Positions 46,949 through 57,620 are shown, numbered from the stretch's first letter. The stretch is DNA of 64,000 nt from an uncultured Brevibacillus sp. (GCF_947502445.1 NZ_CANMZW010000003.1:186001-250000), one strand, 5' to 3'. Translations and numbers: made by a program. The notes: generated by a model not told the origin, from the sequence alone.

Positions 46949-47012
46949 GCGATTTTTTCCGCTGAAACGAAGCATACTACCTACACATTGCGTAAAGGGG
47001 GAAGTTACGATT

Positions 47013-47156
47013 ATGGCTGAAAAAAGACCTTCCGAGCAAAAACTGAAAGCAGCAAAAGCCCAATCTATCGCTGATCGCACAGGTACAGGGGTAGAGATGG
47101 CTAGAGAAATGCAATCACGGGCTGACCAGTCTGACATCGTCAAGCACGGTCAATAG
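47013..47156 (+). CDS. Small hypothetical protein, 47 residues
   Basis: Starts MAEKRPSEQKLKAAKAQSIA after AAAGGGGGAAGTTACGATT and ends at 47156. Charged, probably helical and soluble. Downstream of the csfG-like RNA on the same strand and upstream of ku. No family recognised; a spore or forespore role is possible from context only. Confidence 0.6.
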   Translation: MAEKRPSEQKLKAAKAQSIADRTGTGVEMAREMQSRADQSDIVKHGQ

Positions 47157-47380
47157 CCATTACTGTTAGAAACCCCGGCTGTGCTATGGACTGGCAAAGC
47201 CGCGGTTGCACTCATCCTGTATCACAATGGATAGACATTCGTATTTGGTCGTACAAAAGCCAGCCGAACATAAGCTCTCGGTTGGCTTAGTAATGCCCTT
47301 CTGTAATGACCTTCATTTCCCTCGCCTTTTTGCAGGGAGATGGCAGATACTAAGGCAAAAGCATGGACAGGAGGGATCAC

Positions 47381-48331
47381 ATGCACACGGTTTGGAAAGG
47401 CTCGATCAGCTTTGGTCTTGTGAACATTCCTATACGGATGTTTACGGCAACGGAAGAGCGAGACATTCGTTTTCGCCAGTTGCATAAGGAATGCCATACT
47501 CCGATTAAATACACCAAGATGTGTCCGCATTGCGAGCGTGAGGTGGATGCGAGCGAAATCGTTCGTGGATACGAATACGAAAAAGGGCACTTCGTCATGA
47601 TCGACGACTCTGATTTGGAAGCGATAACGCCAGAAACCCGCAGAGCCATCGAGATTCTCGATTTCGTCGATTTGAAGGAAATTGATCCGATTTACTTTGA
47701 CAAAAGCTATTTCCTCTCTCCTCAGGAAACAGGAGAAAAAGCATATGCCTTGCTACGAGCCGCAATGGAGCAGTCAGGAAAAATAGCCGTTGCCCAAGTG
47801 ACGATGCGAAATCGGCAAAGTCTAGCAGTCATAAGGTTGTATGAGCATTGCATCATGCTGGAAACGATTTATTATCCTGATGAGGTTCGACCTGTCAGCC
47901 AAGTACCTGCCCTGCCAGAAGCAACGATCCCCCTGTCCGCAAATGAGTTAAAAATGGCGACAGAGCTCATTGGGAATATGACGGTTGCTTTTGATCCGGC
48001 AAAATATACGGACGAGTATCGCTCACAGCTACAAAGCTTGATTGAGAAAAAGCTGGAAGGTCAAGAAATCACTACAGCTCCGACTGTAGCACGTGCCAAT
48101 GTCATAGACTTGATGCAAGCCTTGAAGGAAAGTCTGGCCACAACTGCTGGCCAGGCAGCCGGTCCAATAAAAATAGAGCCCGAGCCAACGCGTTCTCCTA
48201 CAAAAACAAAGCCAGGCAAAAAACGGGCAGCTTCTGCAAAAAAGGACCCATCTCCGCAAGAGTCTGCTAAAGCAAGCACATCAGCTTCCACGACGAAAAC
48301 ATTGCGCCGCAAAAAAGCAACGCCAGTCTAG
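47381..48331 (+). CDS. ku: DNA end-binding protein Ku
   Basis: Bacterial Ku, which binds double-strand ends and recruits LigD-type enzymes. The 316-residue protein starts MHTVWKGSISFGLVNIPIRM after GGACAGGAGGGATCAC. The core runs to about residue 250. The tail (PTKTKPGKKRAASAKKDP) is Lys/Ala-rich like the DNA-binding tails of other Ku proteins. A hairpin AAGCCAGCCGA/TCGGTTGGCTT lies 80 bases upstream. Its usual partner, LigD, is split into two proteins encoded at 55.9 and 62.4 kb. Confidence 0.96.
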   Translation: MHTVWKGSISFGLVNIPIRMFTATEERDIRFRQLHKECHTPIKYTKMCPHCEREVDASEIVRGYEYEKGHFVMIDDSDLEAITPETRRAIEILDFVDLKEIDPIYFDKSYFLSPQETGEKAYALLRAAMEQSGKIAVAQVTMRNRQSLAVIRLYEHCIMLETIYYPDEVRPVSQVPALPEATIPLSANELKMATELIGNMTVAFDPAKYTDEYRSQLQSLIEKKLEGQEITTAPTVARANVIDLMQALKESLATTAGQAAGPIKIEPEPTRSPTKTKPGKKRAASAKKDPSPQESAKASTSASTTKTLRRKKATPV

Positions 48332-48351
48332 GAAGAAGCTGTGAAACGCAA

Positions 48352-48379
48352 AAAACCTGTCCTCATCTGGACAGGTTTT
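48352..48379. terminator. Bidirectional terminator between ku and the CDF gene
   Basis: AAAACCTGTCC-TCATCT-GGACAGGTTTT: an 11-pair stem with A/T-rich flanks serving both convergent genes. Confidence 0.9.
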
Positions 48380-48384
48380 CATCT

Positions 48385-49266
48385 TTATCTTTCCGCAATT
48401 CTCTGCTCTGGTTCGATGTGGATATGAACTGCGCTTATTTTATGCACCTTTCTCATTCGAGCTTCAATTTTCTCGGTGATGGTGTGGCTTTCCACAACAT
48501 TCAGCTCTGGGTCAACATGAATCACGACATCCACCAATACACTGCTGCCATGATAGCGAGCTTTGATATCACGAATGTCCTTAACCCCTGCAATATCCCT
48601 AATAGTTGCCCGCAAATCCTCCAATTGTGTCTGGTCAAAACCATCTGTCAATTGATGAGTTGCATCGCGGAAAATATCCCACGCTGTCTTCAAAATAATG
48701 AAACCCACGACAAATGCAGCCAACGGGTCAAGCCAGTACATTTGAAATTGTGCTCCTGCTACCCCTACAAACGTACCGATACTGACGAGAGCATCTGAGC
48801 GATTATCTGCTGCTGCAGCCATCAGTGCCTGGCTATTCGTTCGCTTTGCAAGATCTCGGTTGTAACGATAGACAAAAAGCATCACGACTGCCGTAGCAAG
48901 CGCTGTCCACCCTGCGAGCATTCCAGGTGCAGACTGCTTCGAATGAAATAAGGATGATACCGCATCTGTAACAACCTGTATGCCCACAAAAAGCATGATA
49001 AAGGACGCAACCAGCGAAGAAATCGTTTCTGCACGAAAATGACCGTAGGGATGGTCCTGATCAGGCGGCTTTCTTGCGATTCGGAGTCCAATTAATACAG
49101 CGATGGACGCTACCACGTCTGTTGAGTTGTTTAAACCATCAGCCATCAATGCTTCAGAACCTGCTAGTAGGGCAACTCCTATCTTTAAACCAGCACAGAA
49201 GATATAGGCAATAATACTTACCCATGCTCCTCTTTCTCCTTGTTTAAGATTGGAATAAACATCCAC
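48385..49266 (-). CDS. Cation diffusion facilitator transporter
   Basis: A 293-residue metal/proton antiporter. About six membrane segments; metal-site residues in LMADGLNNSTDVVAS and DNRSDALVSIG, with the linker HPYGHFRAE, then a cytoplasmic C-terminal domain (DIRDIKARYHGSSVLVDVVI). Likely exports Mn, Zn or Fe. Normal length; start MDVYSNLKQGERGAW. Confidence 0.94.
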   Translation of the reverse strand: MDVYSNLKQGERGAWVSIIAYIFCAGLKIGVALLAGSEALMADGLNNSTDVVASIAVLIGLRIARKPPDQDHPYGHFRAETISSLVASFIMLFVGIQVVTDAVSSLFHSKQSAPGMLAGWTALATAVVMLFVYRYNRDLAKRTNSQALMAAAADNRSDALVSIGTFVGVAGAQFQMYWLDPLAAFVVGFIILKTAWDIFRDATHQLTDGFDQTQLEDLRATIRDIAGVKDIRDIKARYHGSSVLVDVVIHVDPELNVVESHTITEKIEARMRKVHKISAVHIHIEPEQRIAER

Positions 49267-49464
49267 ACCACATCACCTCAAAAATCTCAATATCCTTTTG
49301 ATAGGAGCGGAAATGAACCGTTTCTTGCTGGTTTTCATTTTCCGAACTTCATCGTAACAGACCCAATTCGTGTGGGTCTACAGAAACAGTTTTAGTCCGA
49401 GTCATGACTATAGATGGGAGGAAAATGTGTTGCGCGTCGGCAAATTATATTTTTAAAAAATTGC

Positions 49465-49493
49465 TTGAAATTGGAAAGGCAAATCGGTATGCT
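49465..49493 (+). promoter_or_regulatory. thiC promoter
   Basis: TTGAAA (49465-49470), 17 bases, TATGCT (49488-49493), about 26 bases before the riboswitch core. Confidence 0.7.
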
Positions 49494-49518
49494 ATTCATG
49501 CAAGACATAATCATAAAA

Positions 49519-49614
49519 AGCACGGGAGCTTGGGAGTGACCAGGCTGAGAGGATGACTACGTTGTCATCGACCGTTGAACCTGAACTGGGTAATGCCAGC
49601 GGAGGAATTGTCAT
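49519..49614 (+). ncRNA. TPP riboswitch
   Basis: Canonical thiamine pyrophosphate aptamer: GGGAGCTTGGG, the conserved CTGAGAGGATGA, ACCTGAACTGGGTAATGCCAGCG and the closing GGAGGAA. Followed by a terminator 70 bases on and then thiC, so TPP should attenuate transcription. Confidence 0.97.
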
Positions 49615-49647
49615 ATACGACACGAAAAGAGGCGTGTATTCTTTTGA

Positions 49648-51528
<1,881 letters not shown>

Positions 51529-51547
51529 CATGACTGGAGGAAATAAG

Positions 51548-51718
51548 ATGAGCGAGTCGAGTCGATTGCGCGAAGAAATTATCCGTTTGCAGTCAGAGCT
51601 GGAAAAGCGTCAAAAGCAATTAAGTCAATTACAAAAGCATTGTGCCCATGACTTCCAAGAGACATCGCTTACCCGTACATGCATAAAGTGCTCGCTAACT
51701 GAAAGCCTCTATTATTAG
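51548..51718 (+). CDS. Small coiled-coil CxxC protein
   Basis: A 56-residue protein starting MSESSRLREEIIRLQSELEK after CTGGAGGAAATAAG. Residues 5-40 form a coiled coil; HCAHDF and CIKCS could make a small zinc site. Cotranscribed with thiC, 19 bases downstream. Family and function unknown. Confidence 0.7.
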   Translation: MSESSRLREEIIRLQSELEKRQKQLSQLQKHCAHDFQETSLTRTCIKCSLTESLYY

Positions 51719-51751
51719 TGAAGAAAAAGATAAACATCCGCACACATTAAA

Positions 51752-51789
51752 AATGGTCGAGATCCTCATACAGAGGACTCGACCATTTT
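51752..51789. terminator. Bidirectional terminator after the thiC operon
   Basis: AAATGGTCGAG and CTCGACCATTT pair with an inner CCTC/GAGG; A/T-rich on both sides, between convergent genes. Confidence 0.88.
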
Positions 51790-51809
51790 ATTATAGAAGA
51801 AAAAATTTT

Positions 51810-52148
51810 TTACCGAACCAACTCGACCTGTCCCCGTTTCAATGGAACCCCTTCTTTATAGTACAGAGTCGGTGATAATAGCACAAAGAATATATGAACC
51901 TGTCCATAGCCGTGCTCTTGCAGGATGGCATTCATTGTAGCGGCAATGGCATCGTGCTTCTCCTGCTCTCGTTCAAACATGAGAATTTCCAAGGAAGATG
52001 GACTGTTCGTAATTTGCTCCACAATTAAAAGTTCAATTTTTACTTTCTCTTCCGAAACCTCCGCAATCCTGGCAAACTGCTCGACCACGATGGGAGACAT
52101 TGCTTTTACTTTATCTTTATCAATACCTTTAAATCGTAGAAAAGGCAA
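51810..52148 (-). CDS. DUF1904 tautomerase-like protein
   Basis: A 112-residue protein starting MPFLRFKGIDKDKVKAMSP, the DUF1904 pattern: a beta-alpha-beta fold like 4-oxalocrotonate tautomerase. A proline follows the initiator as in tautomerases, but enzymatic activity is unproven. Monocistronic. Confidence 0.8.
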   Translation of the reverse strand: MPFLRFKGIDKDKVKAMSPIVVEQFARIAEVSEEKVKIELLIVEQITNSPSSLEILMFEREQEKHDAIAATMNAILQEHGYGQVHIFFVLLSPTLYYKEGVPLKRGQVELVR

Positions 52149-52307
52149 GGTGATCCCTACTTTCCTGTTCTAATGATCTGAAAATACCTGAGGGCATACC
52201 AATACAACATTCGAACATTCGTTACCCTAGTAATTATAGTCACAAAAATATTTATAGATCAATTGAAATAATAAGTAATGATCGTGAACAAAGTCAGAAT
52301 TGTCTTC

Positions 52308-52400
52308 AAAAAAGAGGGCCGTATCCGAGAATCGAGCCCGACTTCTGAGGTGTGGTGGACGTACCACTCCAGACGGAACTCATTCAACCAGATACAGCCC
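52308..52400 (-). ncRNA. 85-nt near-continuous RNA hairpin with U-tract
   Basis: Within an otherwise gene-free 484-base spacer (52149-52632). On the minus strand GGGCTGTATC (52391-52400) pairs fully with GATACGGCCC (52316-52325) through one G-U; inside are GAATGAG/CTC-ATTC, TCTG/CAGA and GTGGT/ACCAC stems with small loops. Six T follow (52308-52313). The wobble pairs become C-A mismatches on the plus strand, so the minus strand is the likely RNA. Could be a large terminator, a mobile palindrome or a small RNA. No other feature seen in the spacer. Confidence 0.6.
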
Positions 52401-52632
52401 ATGAGATATCAAGTATGCTGCTGCTTCCAATGAAAATGCATGTGTAGTAAGTAACATTTTTAGTATATAACGAATATTGATACATATGCAACAAAAAAGT
52501 TTCTAATGATCTCAAAACTGTTCTAGCCTCTTTACACTTGTCCAAACGGTGATCGTATTTTCGTACAGGACAGGGCACCCTATTGCTACACTATAATCTT
52601 GTCGCTATTACATGCGGAGGTGAACAAAGAAC

Positions 52633-52861
52633 ATGCAACCCATTTTTCCAATGGAACCGATTTCATGTGACATCATTCCCCAAGGCCCTGATTGGATCGC
52701 TCAGGTAAAATGGGACGGGGGATCGTGTCCTTACTTACTCCAATGACCTTAGGCTTCGACTCTATAATCGTAAACTAAATGAACGAACGCTCCACTACCC
52801 TGAAATGGCAGCAATTGACAGCTACTGCAGCGCCTATTCCTTTATCTTCGATTGTTTATAA
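52633..52861 (+). pseudogene. ATP-dependent DNA ligase relic
   Basis: Starts MQPIFPMEPISCDI after GGAGGTGAACAAAGA and reads to the ligase active-site motif WIAQVKWDG. A run of five G then shifts the frame: the next frame continues RVLTYSNDLRLRLYNRKLNE and ends FIFDCL at 52861. It aligns well with residues 1-80 of the intact ligase at 55886-56833; the remaining 230 residues are gone. A degraded paralogue. Confidence 0.85.
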
Positions 52862-53019
52862 GTTGTTTGTATGTGTTGATTATTCATAGTCAAACGAGAG
52901 CGGCGATTCGGAAATACAAGATTTTTCCTGCCATCTTCTTCCTCGGAATATAACCGATAGCTTACTCTAAAATCTGGAGGGTGATTTCTTACTTCCTCAT
53001 ACCGAATCCATACCTCCAT
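52834..53019 (-). pseudogene. Truncated EF-Tu-domain-like protein
   Basis: A 61-codon frame starting MEVWIRYEEVRNHPPDFRVS with YSEEEDGRKN, resembling the start of small EF-Tu domain-like proteins that contain a GGRKxPVF motif. The last 20 codons look unrelated and end within the ligase relic on the other strand. Probably a 3'-truncated gene; the shared breakpoint near 52860-52890 suggests one deletion joined both relics. Confidence 0.5.
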
Positions 53020-53196
53020 AAAACGCGTCCCTCAAAGTAATGTAATAGGGCTTAAGTAAAACTGTATCATGAATTATTGAACATAACTGCCTTTTAGCTT
53101 AACAAAATAAGCTGCCTCACGAGGCAGCTGTTATTTTGAGCTGTTATTCAACTATCAAACTGGTAGCTGAACAATTCTAATTTTTGTGTCTCCCCT

Positions 53197-53736
53197 TTAG
53201 GAACATGCTTGTTCTAGTGCCTGTAGAACGGATGATAACTCTTGCTTTAGTTCTGTATCTGTAATGGCCCCTTCTTTATTCATTTTCATTGTGATGTTCG
53301 GAATGATCAATGTTCCTTTATCTACAATCTTTGCATGGATCATATTAAGTGTAAGTAGTAGTGAAGCATGAGCTTTATCACCGCCCATTGGAGAAGGAGA
53401 GGCACTGATTACCGCTGTAGGCTTATTGATAAACTCGCCTGTAGATACAAGCCAATCCAAGGCGTTTTTTAACACACCAGGCACGCCATTCCCATATTCC
53501 GGTGTACATAAAAGTACACCATCTGTCTCCTTAAGCTGAGTCCGTAGTTCACTTACCGGAGCAGGTCCATCATCGACATCGATGTCAGGGTTAAAATGCG
53601 GAAGATCGCCTAATCCTCCATATATGGTAAATTTCATGGTTTCAGGGGCTAGTCCGATGATTGCATTCATTAATGCTGTATTGGAAGACTTTTGACGTAA
53701 ACTCCCTGAAATGGCTAAGAGTTTAATTTCATTCAT
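53197..53736 (-). CDS. NAD(P)H-dependent FMN reductase
   Basis: A 179-residue flavodoxin-like reductase of the NADPH-dependent FMN reductase/azoreductase family. ISGSLRQKSSNTALMNA binds the flavin phosphate and TPEYGNGVPGVLKNALDWL is the second family motif. Probably reduces FMN, quinones or azo compounds. Encoded downstream of an MFS transporter on the same strand (about 90 bases apart). Confidence 0.92.
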   Translation of the reverse strand: MNEIKLLAISGSLRQKSSNTALMNAIIGLAPETMKFTIYGGLGDLPHFNPDIDVDDGPAPVSELRTQLKETDGVLLCTPEYGNGVPGVLKNALDWLVSTGEFINKPTAVISASPSPMGGDKAHASLLLTLNMIHAKIVDKGTLIIPNITMKMNKEGAITDTELKQELSSVLQALEQACS

Positions 53737-53822
53737 TCAACATTATCTCACTTTCTTGTAATTAAGGTATCTATCGGGTGGAGATATGTTTTCGACCCCG
53801 GCAACTAACACAACTTGTAAGG

Positions 53823-54998
53823 TTACTGATTTAGGTGAGACTCTGACATTTTATTTTTTGATAGTAAACTTGAGACAATTAAAATAACGGGTATGGCAAT
53901 TGCAATACCCAATGCCCCAATCCATGGAACCACAGATATTGACACTTTTGCCACAACTATACCGCCAATACCTGCTCCTGCTGCCATTGCTAATTGCAAC
54001 ATCGACTGATTCAATCCAGATAACACAGCGGATGATTCAGGTTCAAGCGTTGATATTAGAAATTGTTGGGACGGCCCAGACGACCACGTGAAAAGCGACC
54101 ATAAAGCAAGTATGGTTAGTACCCCAATTAAAGTGTTTGTCACCAAAGACAATAAAATAAGCATAATGATTTGCAGTATCATTCCGACGGTTAGCGTCAC
54201 AGGTGCTCCCCATCGATCGGTACTAAATCCACCCAATTTTGAACCGAACAAACTAGCAATCCCAAAAATAAAAAATGCGGTGCTGATTAAATTTTCACTT
54301 ATTCCTGAGACATTTAGCAGGTAAGGAGAAAGATAAGCAAAGACGATCGAATACCCCCCTAGCCAAAAAAAGCTGATTGCTAAGCCAAGGCTTACCTTAA
54401 GATTCTTAAAAAGCGCCAACTGTTTAAGCAAAGGTACAGGTTTATCACCTTCTAATCCAGAAATTGTAGGATAAATAACAGCCATTGAAATTAATCCTAA
54501 AAGAGCGATTCCTCCAAAAGCAGATTGCCAATTTAATACATCGGTAATTACTCTTCCAATAGGTACCCCGAGGATAAGTGCACCCGTAAACCCCATGATT
54601 ACTGTCGCAATCGCTCCTGCTTGTTTCCCGGCAGGAGCAAGCTTAGCAGCAACGACCATTGCGGTAACCATCACCACACCTGCACCAAGTGGCGTTATTA
54701 TACGCGATGCTACTAGCATTCCATAGCTGGGATATACAATTGCTAAGAGGTTTCCTATGACAAAAACGGTTAGGCCGTACATGATCAACTTTCTCCTATC
54801 CATCCTTGCTGTTACGGCCATTAGAATAGGCGTCCCAATTGCATACACAATGGCATAAATTGTGATGAGCTGGCCGGTCGCAGCCAAAGTAGTTCCAAGG
54901 GAATCGGATATTTTATCCAGCACACCTGCGATCATGTTTTCTGATGTCCCTAATAAAAAACTGGCAAACGCTAAAATATATATCTTTAATCGGTTCAA
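53823..54998 (-). CDS. MFS transporter, DHA1 type
   Basis: A 391-residue major facilitator with 12 membrane segments. The loop between TM2 and TM3 reads ARMDRRKLIMYG and TM5 has MGFTGALILGVPIGRVI, the antiporter motif C region. Likely exports drugs or metabolites. It precedes the FMN reductase; an Rrf2-type regulator relic lies upstream and may once have controlled the pair. Confidence 0.9.
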   Translation of the reverse strand: MNRLKIYILAFASFLLGTSENMIAGVLDKISDSLGTTLAATGQLITIYAIVYAIGTPILMAVTARMDRRKLIMYGLTVFVIGNLLAIVYPSYGMLVASRIITPLGAGVVMVTAMVVAAKLAPAGKQAGAIATVIMGFTGALILGVPIGRVITDVLNWQSAFGGIALLGLISMAVIYPTISGLEGDKPVPLLKQLALFKNLKVSLGLAISFFWLGGYSIVFAYLSPYLLNVSGISENLISTAFFIFGIASLFGSKLGGFSTDRWGAPVTLTVGMILQIIMLILLSLVTNTLIGVLTILALWSLFTWSSGPSQQFLISTLEPESSAVLSGLNQSMLQLAMAAGAGIGGIVVAKVSISVVPWIGALGIAIAIPVILIVSSLLSKNKMSESHLNQ

Positions 54999-55278
54999 AA
55001 AACTTCACTCCTTGTAGTTTCAGTCACGCAATACAACCAAGCCTTACCAACGGGAATAAAAAAGACCTTTAAAATCCAGCACATCACTTAGTCTTCTCCA
55101 TGAAAACAATCCGTCCCGCAAGCACGACATAATGATCCAACTGTACATAATTAATTTTGAGGAACTGAGCATCCACAGAGTTTCTGTGTTGTAACCATAA
55201 GCTTCTGAAGTAAGATCACTATATTATAGACTTAAAATATCCTTTATATCTCTGAATCATTCAAAAAAAAGCAGTGAA
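54999..55278. other. Intergenic region upstream of the MFS gene
   Basis: AT-rich, no gene supported. A minus-strand frame without a start (ending at 55084) has protein-like composition (KINYVQLDHYVVLAGRIVF) and might be another relic, but this is weak. Confidence 0.3.
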
Positions 55279-55558
55279 TCATAAATTGATGGATTTTTTT
55301 AGCAAGTTCCGATATTTTTTATTCTTTAGCTCTCCTTCCATTTTTTCTCTGCCGAAAACACTGTTTTTTATCCCGCATTCTGGCTCATTGTATAAACCAC
55401 CGTCAAACAAAGATGATTTACCTTCAATAGCATGAATGATGTCCACGAATGAAATGTCTTCCCTGTTCTAACCAAGAGAATACAAGTTTATTTGATGTGT
55501 CCATTGCAAGAAAAAACATGGTGCGAAGGGCATATTTTGTAGCTTTTGAAAATTTCAT
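55279..55558 (-). pseudogene. Rrf2-family regulator with internal deletion
   Basis: Starts MKFSKATKYALRTMFFLAMD (55558), the exact Rrf2 N-terminus. About 20 residues later the frame breaks, and one frame over the C-terminal part resumes as EDISFVDIIHAIEGKSSLFD, ending KKSINL at 55279. The wing and dimer helix between them, about 40-50 codons, are missing. The junction is near 55460. It has a good promoter but cannot encode a working regulator. Confidence 0.82.
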
Positions 55559-55595
55559 TGCAAGCGTCCTTTCCTTTTAAGGACTTTACGTACCC

Positions 55596-55624
55596 ATAAT
55601 AACTGCGTTCTTTCTTTCAGTCAA
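55596..55624 (-). promoter_or_regulatory. Promoter of the Rrf2 relic
   Basis: Minus strand TTGACT (55619-55624), 17 bases, TATTAT (55596-55601), about 38 bases before the start codon. Confidence 0.7.
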
Positions 55625-55857
55625 CAATACAAACACTTTGTCTAATATATCAGCATGCTTCGTCTCAAGCGGCAGAATGACCACTTGCAAGTCTGTTCCA
55701 ACCAGCCTCAAACATGTTTCTACAAGTAGGGGGTGAACAGTTTAGAGGACGGGGTCAATACCCCATGGGCAGGGTTTTTTCCTTCTTGTGGTTGTTATTT
55801 AACTCTCGTGTGCGTGTGGAAAGAGCATATGGGCACATATTTACGTGAAGCGATTAA
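55625..55857. other. Spacer between Rrf2 relic and ligase
   Basis: No gene. A plus-strand GGGGT/ACCCC hairpin followed by CCC/GGG and six T (about 55752-55789) could be a weak terminator. Confidence 0.3.
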
Positions 55858-55877
55858 TGCCCTCCAATTTGGAGGGC
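55858..55877 (-). terminator. Intrinsic terminator of the ligase gene
   Basis: TGCCCTCC-AAAT-TGGAGGGCA palindrome nine bases after the stop codon; the T-run after it is short. Confidence 0.65.
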
Positions 55878-55885
55878 AATTCATT

Positions 55886-56833
55886 TTATTGGTTTTGGCG
55901 AAATGAACAATCTGATATAGGCGTGATAACGATCGCCTGAACACTGGGATGCCTCATTATATTTCCTGGTGTCCATTCCAAAAACTTCACTTTTACAACG
56001 ATCTCAGGCTTGACCCATATAGCGTCTTTACATCTTTCAGGTTCATTACTAAAAGGATTATTTTGTATTATTATCGGTTGTATTTTCTGAGTTAGATCGT
56101 ACCAAGTTTTGTTGCTAAATTTCGCAGTACCTGCATGCCCAATATAAAATAACTCTCCGTCGTCGTTGTACAATCCAAGAAGTAACGCGTTTACAATCCC
56201 GTTTCGAAGGGTTACTCCTCCGATAACAGCGAAGAGATCTCGAAAGATTTTCTTCTTCTGCCATCGTTTATCTTTACCATTAATTGCATACGTGCTATTA
56301 AGATCCTTGCAAATAATCCCTTCCATTTCGTGTTGTATCATTACCTCGTATAGAGCGTTTGCGTCATAAAAGTTTTGTACAACCTGTACATTTGGTTGTG
56401 GTATTATGATCTGTTCAAGTATCTGATGTCTCTGCGTTAATGTCTGTTCAATAACCCAATCACCGTTGTAATACAGAACATCAAAAATCATGTAGGTGAC
56501 GGGAGTTTGATTTAAAGCAAGATCGATACTTTGTTTCTTTCGTAAACTGTCTCTTTTCATGATTTCATGAAAGGAAGGCTTATTACTGTCAAAAGCAATA
56601 AATTCTCCGTCGAGGATAAAGGAAGAACCTGAACAATATGCCTTTACATCTAATAAATCGGGATACTGTAACGTTCGATCATTTAATCTCCTGTTAACCA
56701 GGCGTACTTCACGTCCATCATAGTACGTTAACATTCTAACCCCGTCCCACTTGATTTGTGCGATCCAGTTTTCTCCTCTTGGTAATCGATCAGCACTTAT
56801 TGGTTCAAATGGAATGATCGGTTTAATGTCCAT
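55886..56833 (-). CDS. Stand-alone ATP-dependent DNA ligase (LigD ligase-domain type)
   Basis: A 315-residue ligase corresponding to the ligase domain of LigD without polymerase or nuclease parts. Motif I KWDGVR carries the lysine that is adenylated, DGEFIAFD is motif III, EGIICKDLNSTY motif IV, and WQKKKIFRDL stands in the motif V position (usually W-x-K-x-K). An OB-fold C-terminus ends VVKVKFLEWTPG. Expected to seal ends bound by Ku. Monocistronic. Intact copy of the relic at 52.6 kb. Confidence 0.9.
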   Translation of the reverse strand: MDIKPIIPFEPISADRLPRGENWIAQIKWDGVRMLTYYDGREVRLVNRRLNDRTLQYPDLLDVKAYCSGSSFILDGEFIAFDSNKPSFHEIMKRDSLRKKQSIDLALNQTPVTYMIFDVLYYNGDWVIEQTLTQRHQILEQIIIPQPNVQVVQNFYDANALYEVMIQHEMEGIICKDLNSTYAINGKDKRWQKKKIFRDLFAVIGGVTLRNGIVNALLLGLYNDDGELFYIGHAGTAKFSNKTWYDLTQKIQPIIIQNNPFSNEPERCKDAIWVKPEIVVKVKFLEWTPGNIMRHPSVQAIVITPISDCSFRQNQ

Positions 56834-56990
56834 AATTCCTCCAAAAATTTGAGAGCATTTACTTATAATGTTCCCAATTTAGGAGTAGATCTTCCTTAAT
56901 TATTGTGAAAATTGGACTCATCATTCACTCATCATTAGAACTTGATACGGGGAAAATATGTTTCTGAACAGTTTTGACGATGAGCTGTAG

Positions 56991-57227
56991 TTATTCATTG
57001 GTGACACCTCTAAGCTTAAGCTGTGAATAAAGGTAATCAATAGCTCCTAGCAATCGGTTATTATCACTTTCTAATTTTACTGATTTTGCAGCTAGAGGTT
57101 TCGCCTCTTTAAGTTCCTTCACTGCTTTTTCCTGAGCACCACCAAAATCCACTTCGCTGAATGGGTCCCCGGGCATTCCCTCAGACAGCCAAGCATCCAA
57201 GCGATCGTGAACATCCCACCCCACCAA
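56991..57227 (-). CDS. Hypothetical protein, possibly 5'-truncated
   Basis: A 78-codon frame from a TTG at 57227; hydrophilic, with a C-terminal helix (VKLESDNNRLLGAIDYLYSQ). The frame stays open about 23 codons further upstream without a usable start (CEDLGRCECSLEG), suggesting a lost N-terminus. Family unknown. Confidence 0.45.
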   Translation of the reverse strand: MVGWDVHDRLDAWLSEGMPGDPFSEVDFGGAQEKAVKELKEAKPLAAKSVKLESDNNRLLGAIDYLYSQLKLRGVTNE

Positions 57228-57332
57228 TGCACCTTCGAGTGAGCATTCACATCTGCCTAGGTCCTCGCATATTTTTGGGTAGAGCTGGATTTCACTAACG
57301 ATTCATGTATGGCTGCTGTGGAGGTTATCAAA

Positions 57333-57620
57333 TTGACGGTTATTGATTGCGATAGTGATGTAGTAGTCATTGCCTTGTGGATTATTGCTATTGGATTCGT
57401 GATTTTGGCGATCGAAAAGACGACCAAACTAAGCAACAAGCCAGACTGTGAACCGAAGCCCTGCATGAATATCGAAATCAATCAGTCAAAGACACTGCAA
57501 AACGGTGATCAGTCGGCTACAGATGAGCAGCAGTACAAAGATATTTTGTCACAGCTGGAACAGCTACGTTCTGGCATTCAAGATATGCAAAAGGATTTGC
57601 AAAAAAATGATAAAAAGTGA
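57333..57620 (+). CDS. Small membrane protein with coiled-coil tail
   Basis: A 95-residue protein beginning at a TTG (MTVIDCDSDVVVIALWII) with GTGGAGG eight bases upstream; the ATG at 57309 has no ribosome site. One membrane segment (VVVIALWIIAIGFVILAI), then a charged helix (YKDILSQLEQLRSGIQDMQ). Paired with the next gene of the same architecture. Function unknown. Confidence 0.65.
   Translation: MTVIDCDSDVVVIALWIIAIGFVILAIEKTTKLSNKPDCEPKPCMNIEINQSKTLQNGDQSATDEQQYKDILSQLEQLRSGIQDMQKDLQKNDKK

Noticed and set aside
46781..46950. T-box-like string (GGTGGCAC) upstream of rsmD on the minus strand
   Set aside because: It lacks the AGGGTGG core and a following terminator; the same bases form the pseudoknot of the csfG-like RNA on the plus strand.
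52149..52632. Possible tRNA-like sequence at 52316-52345
   Set aside because: A TTCGA-like string occurs, but no cloverleaf forms; the bases belong to one long hairpin.
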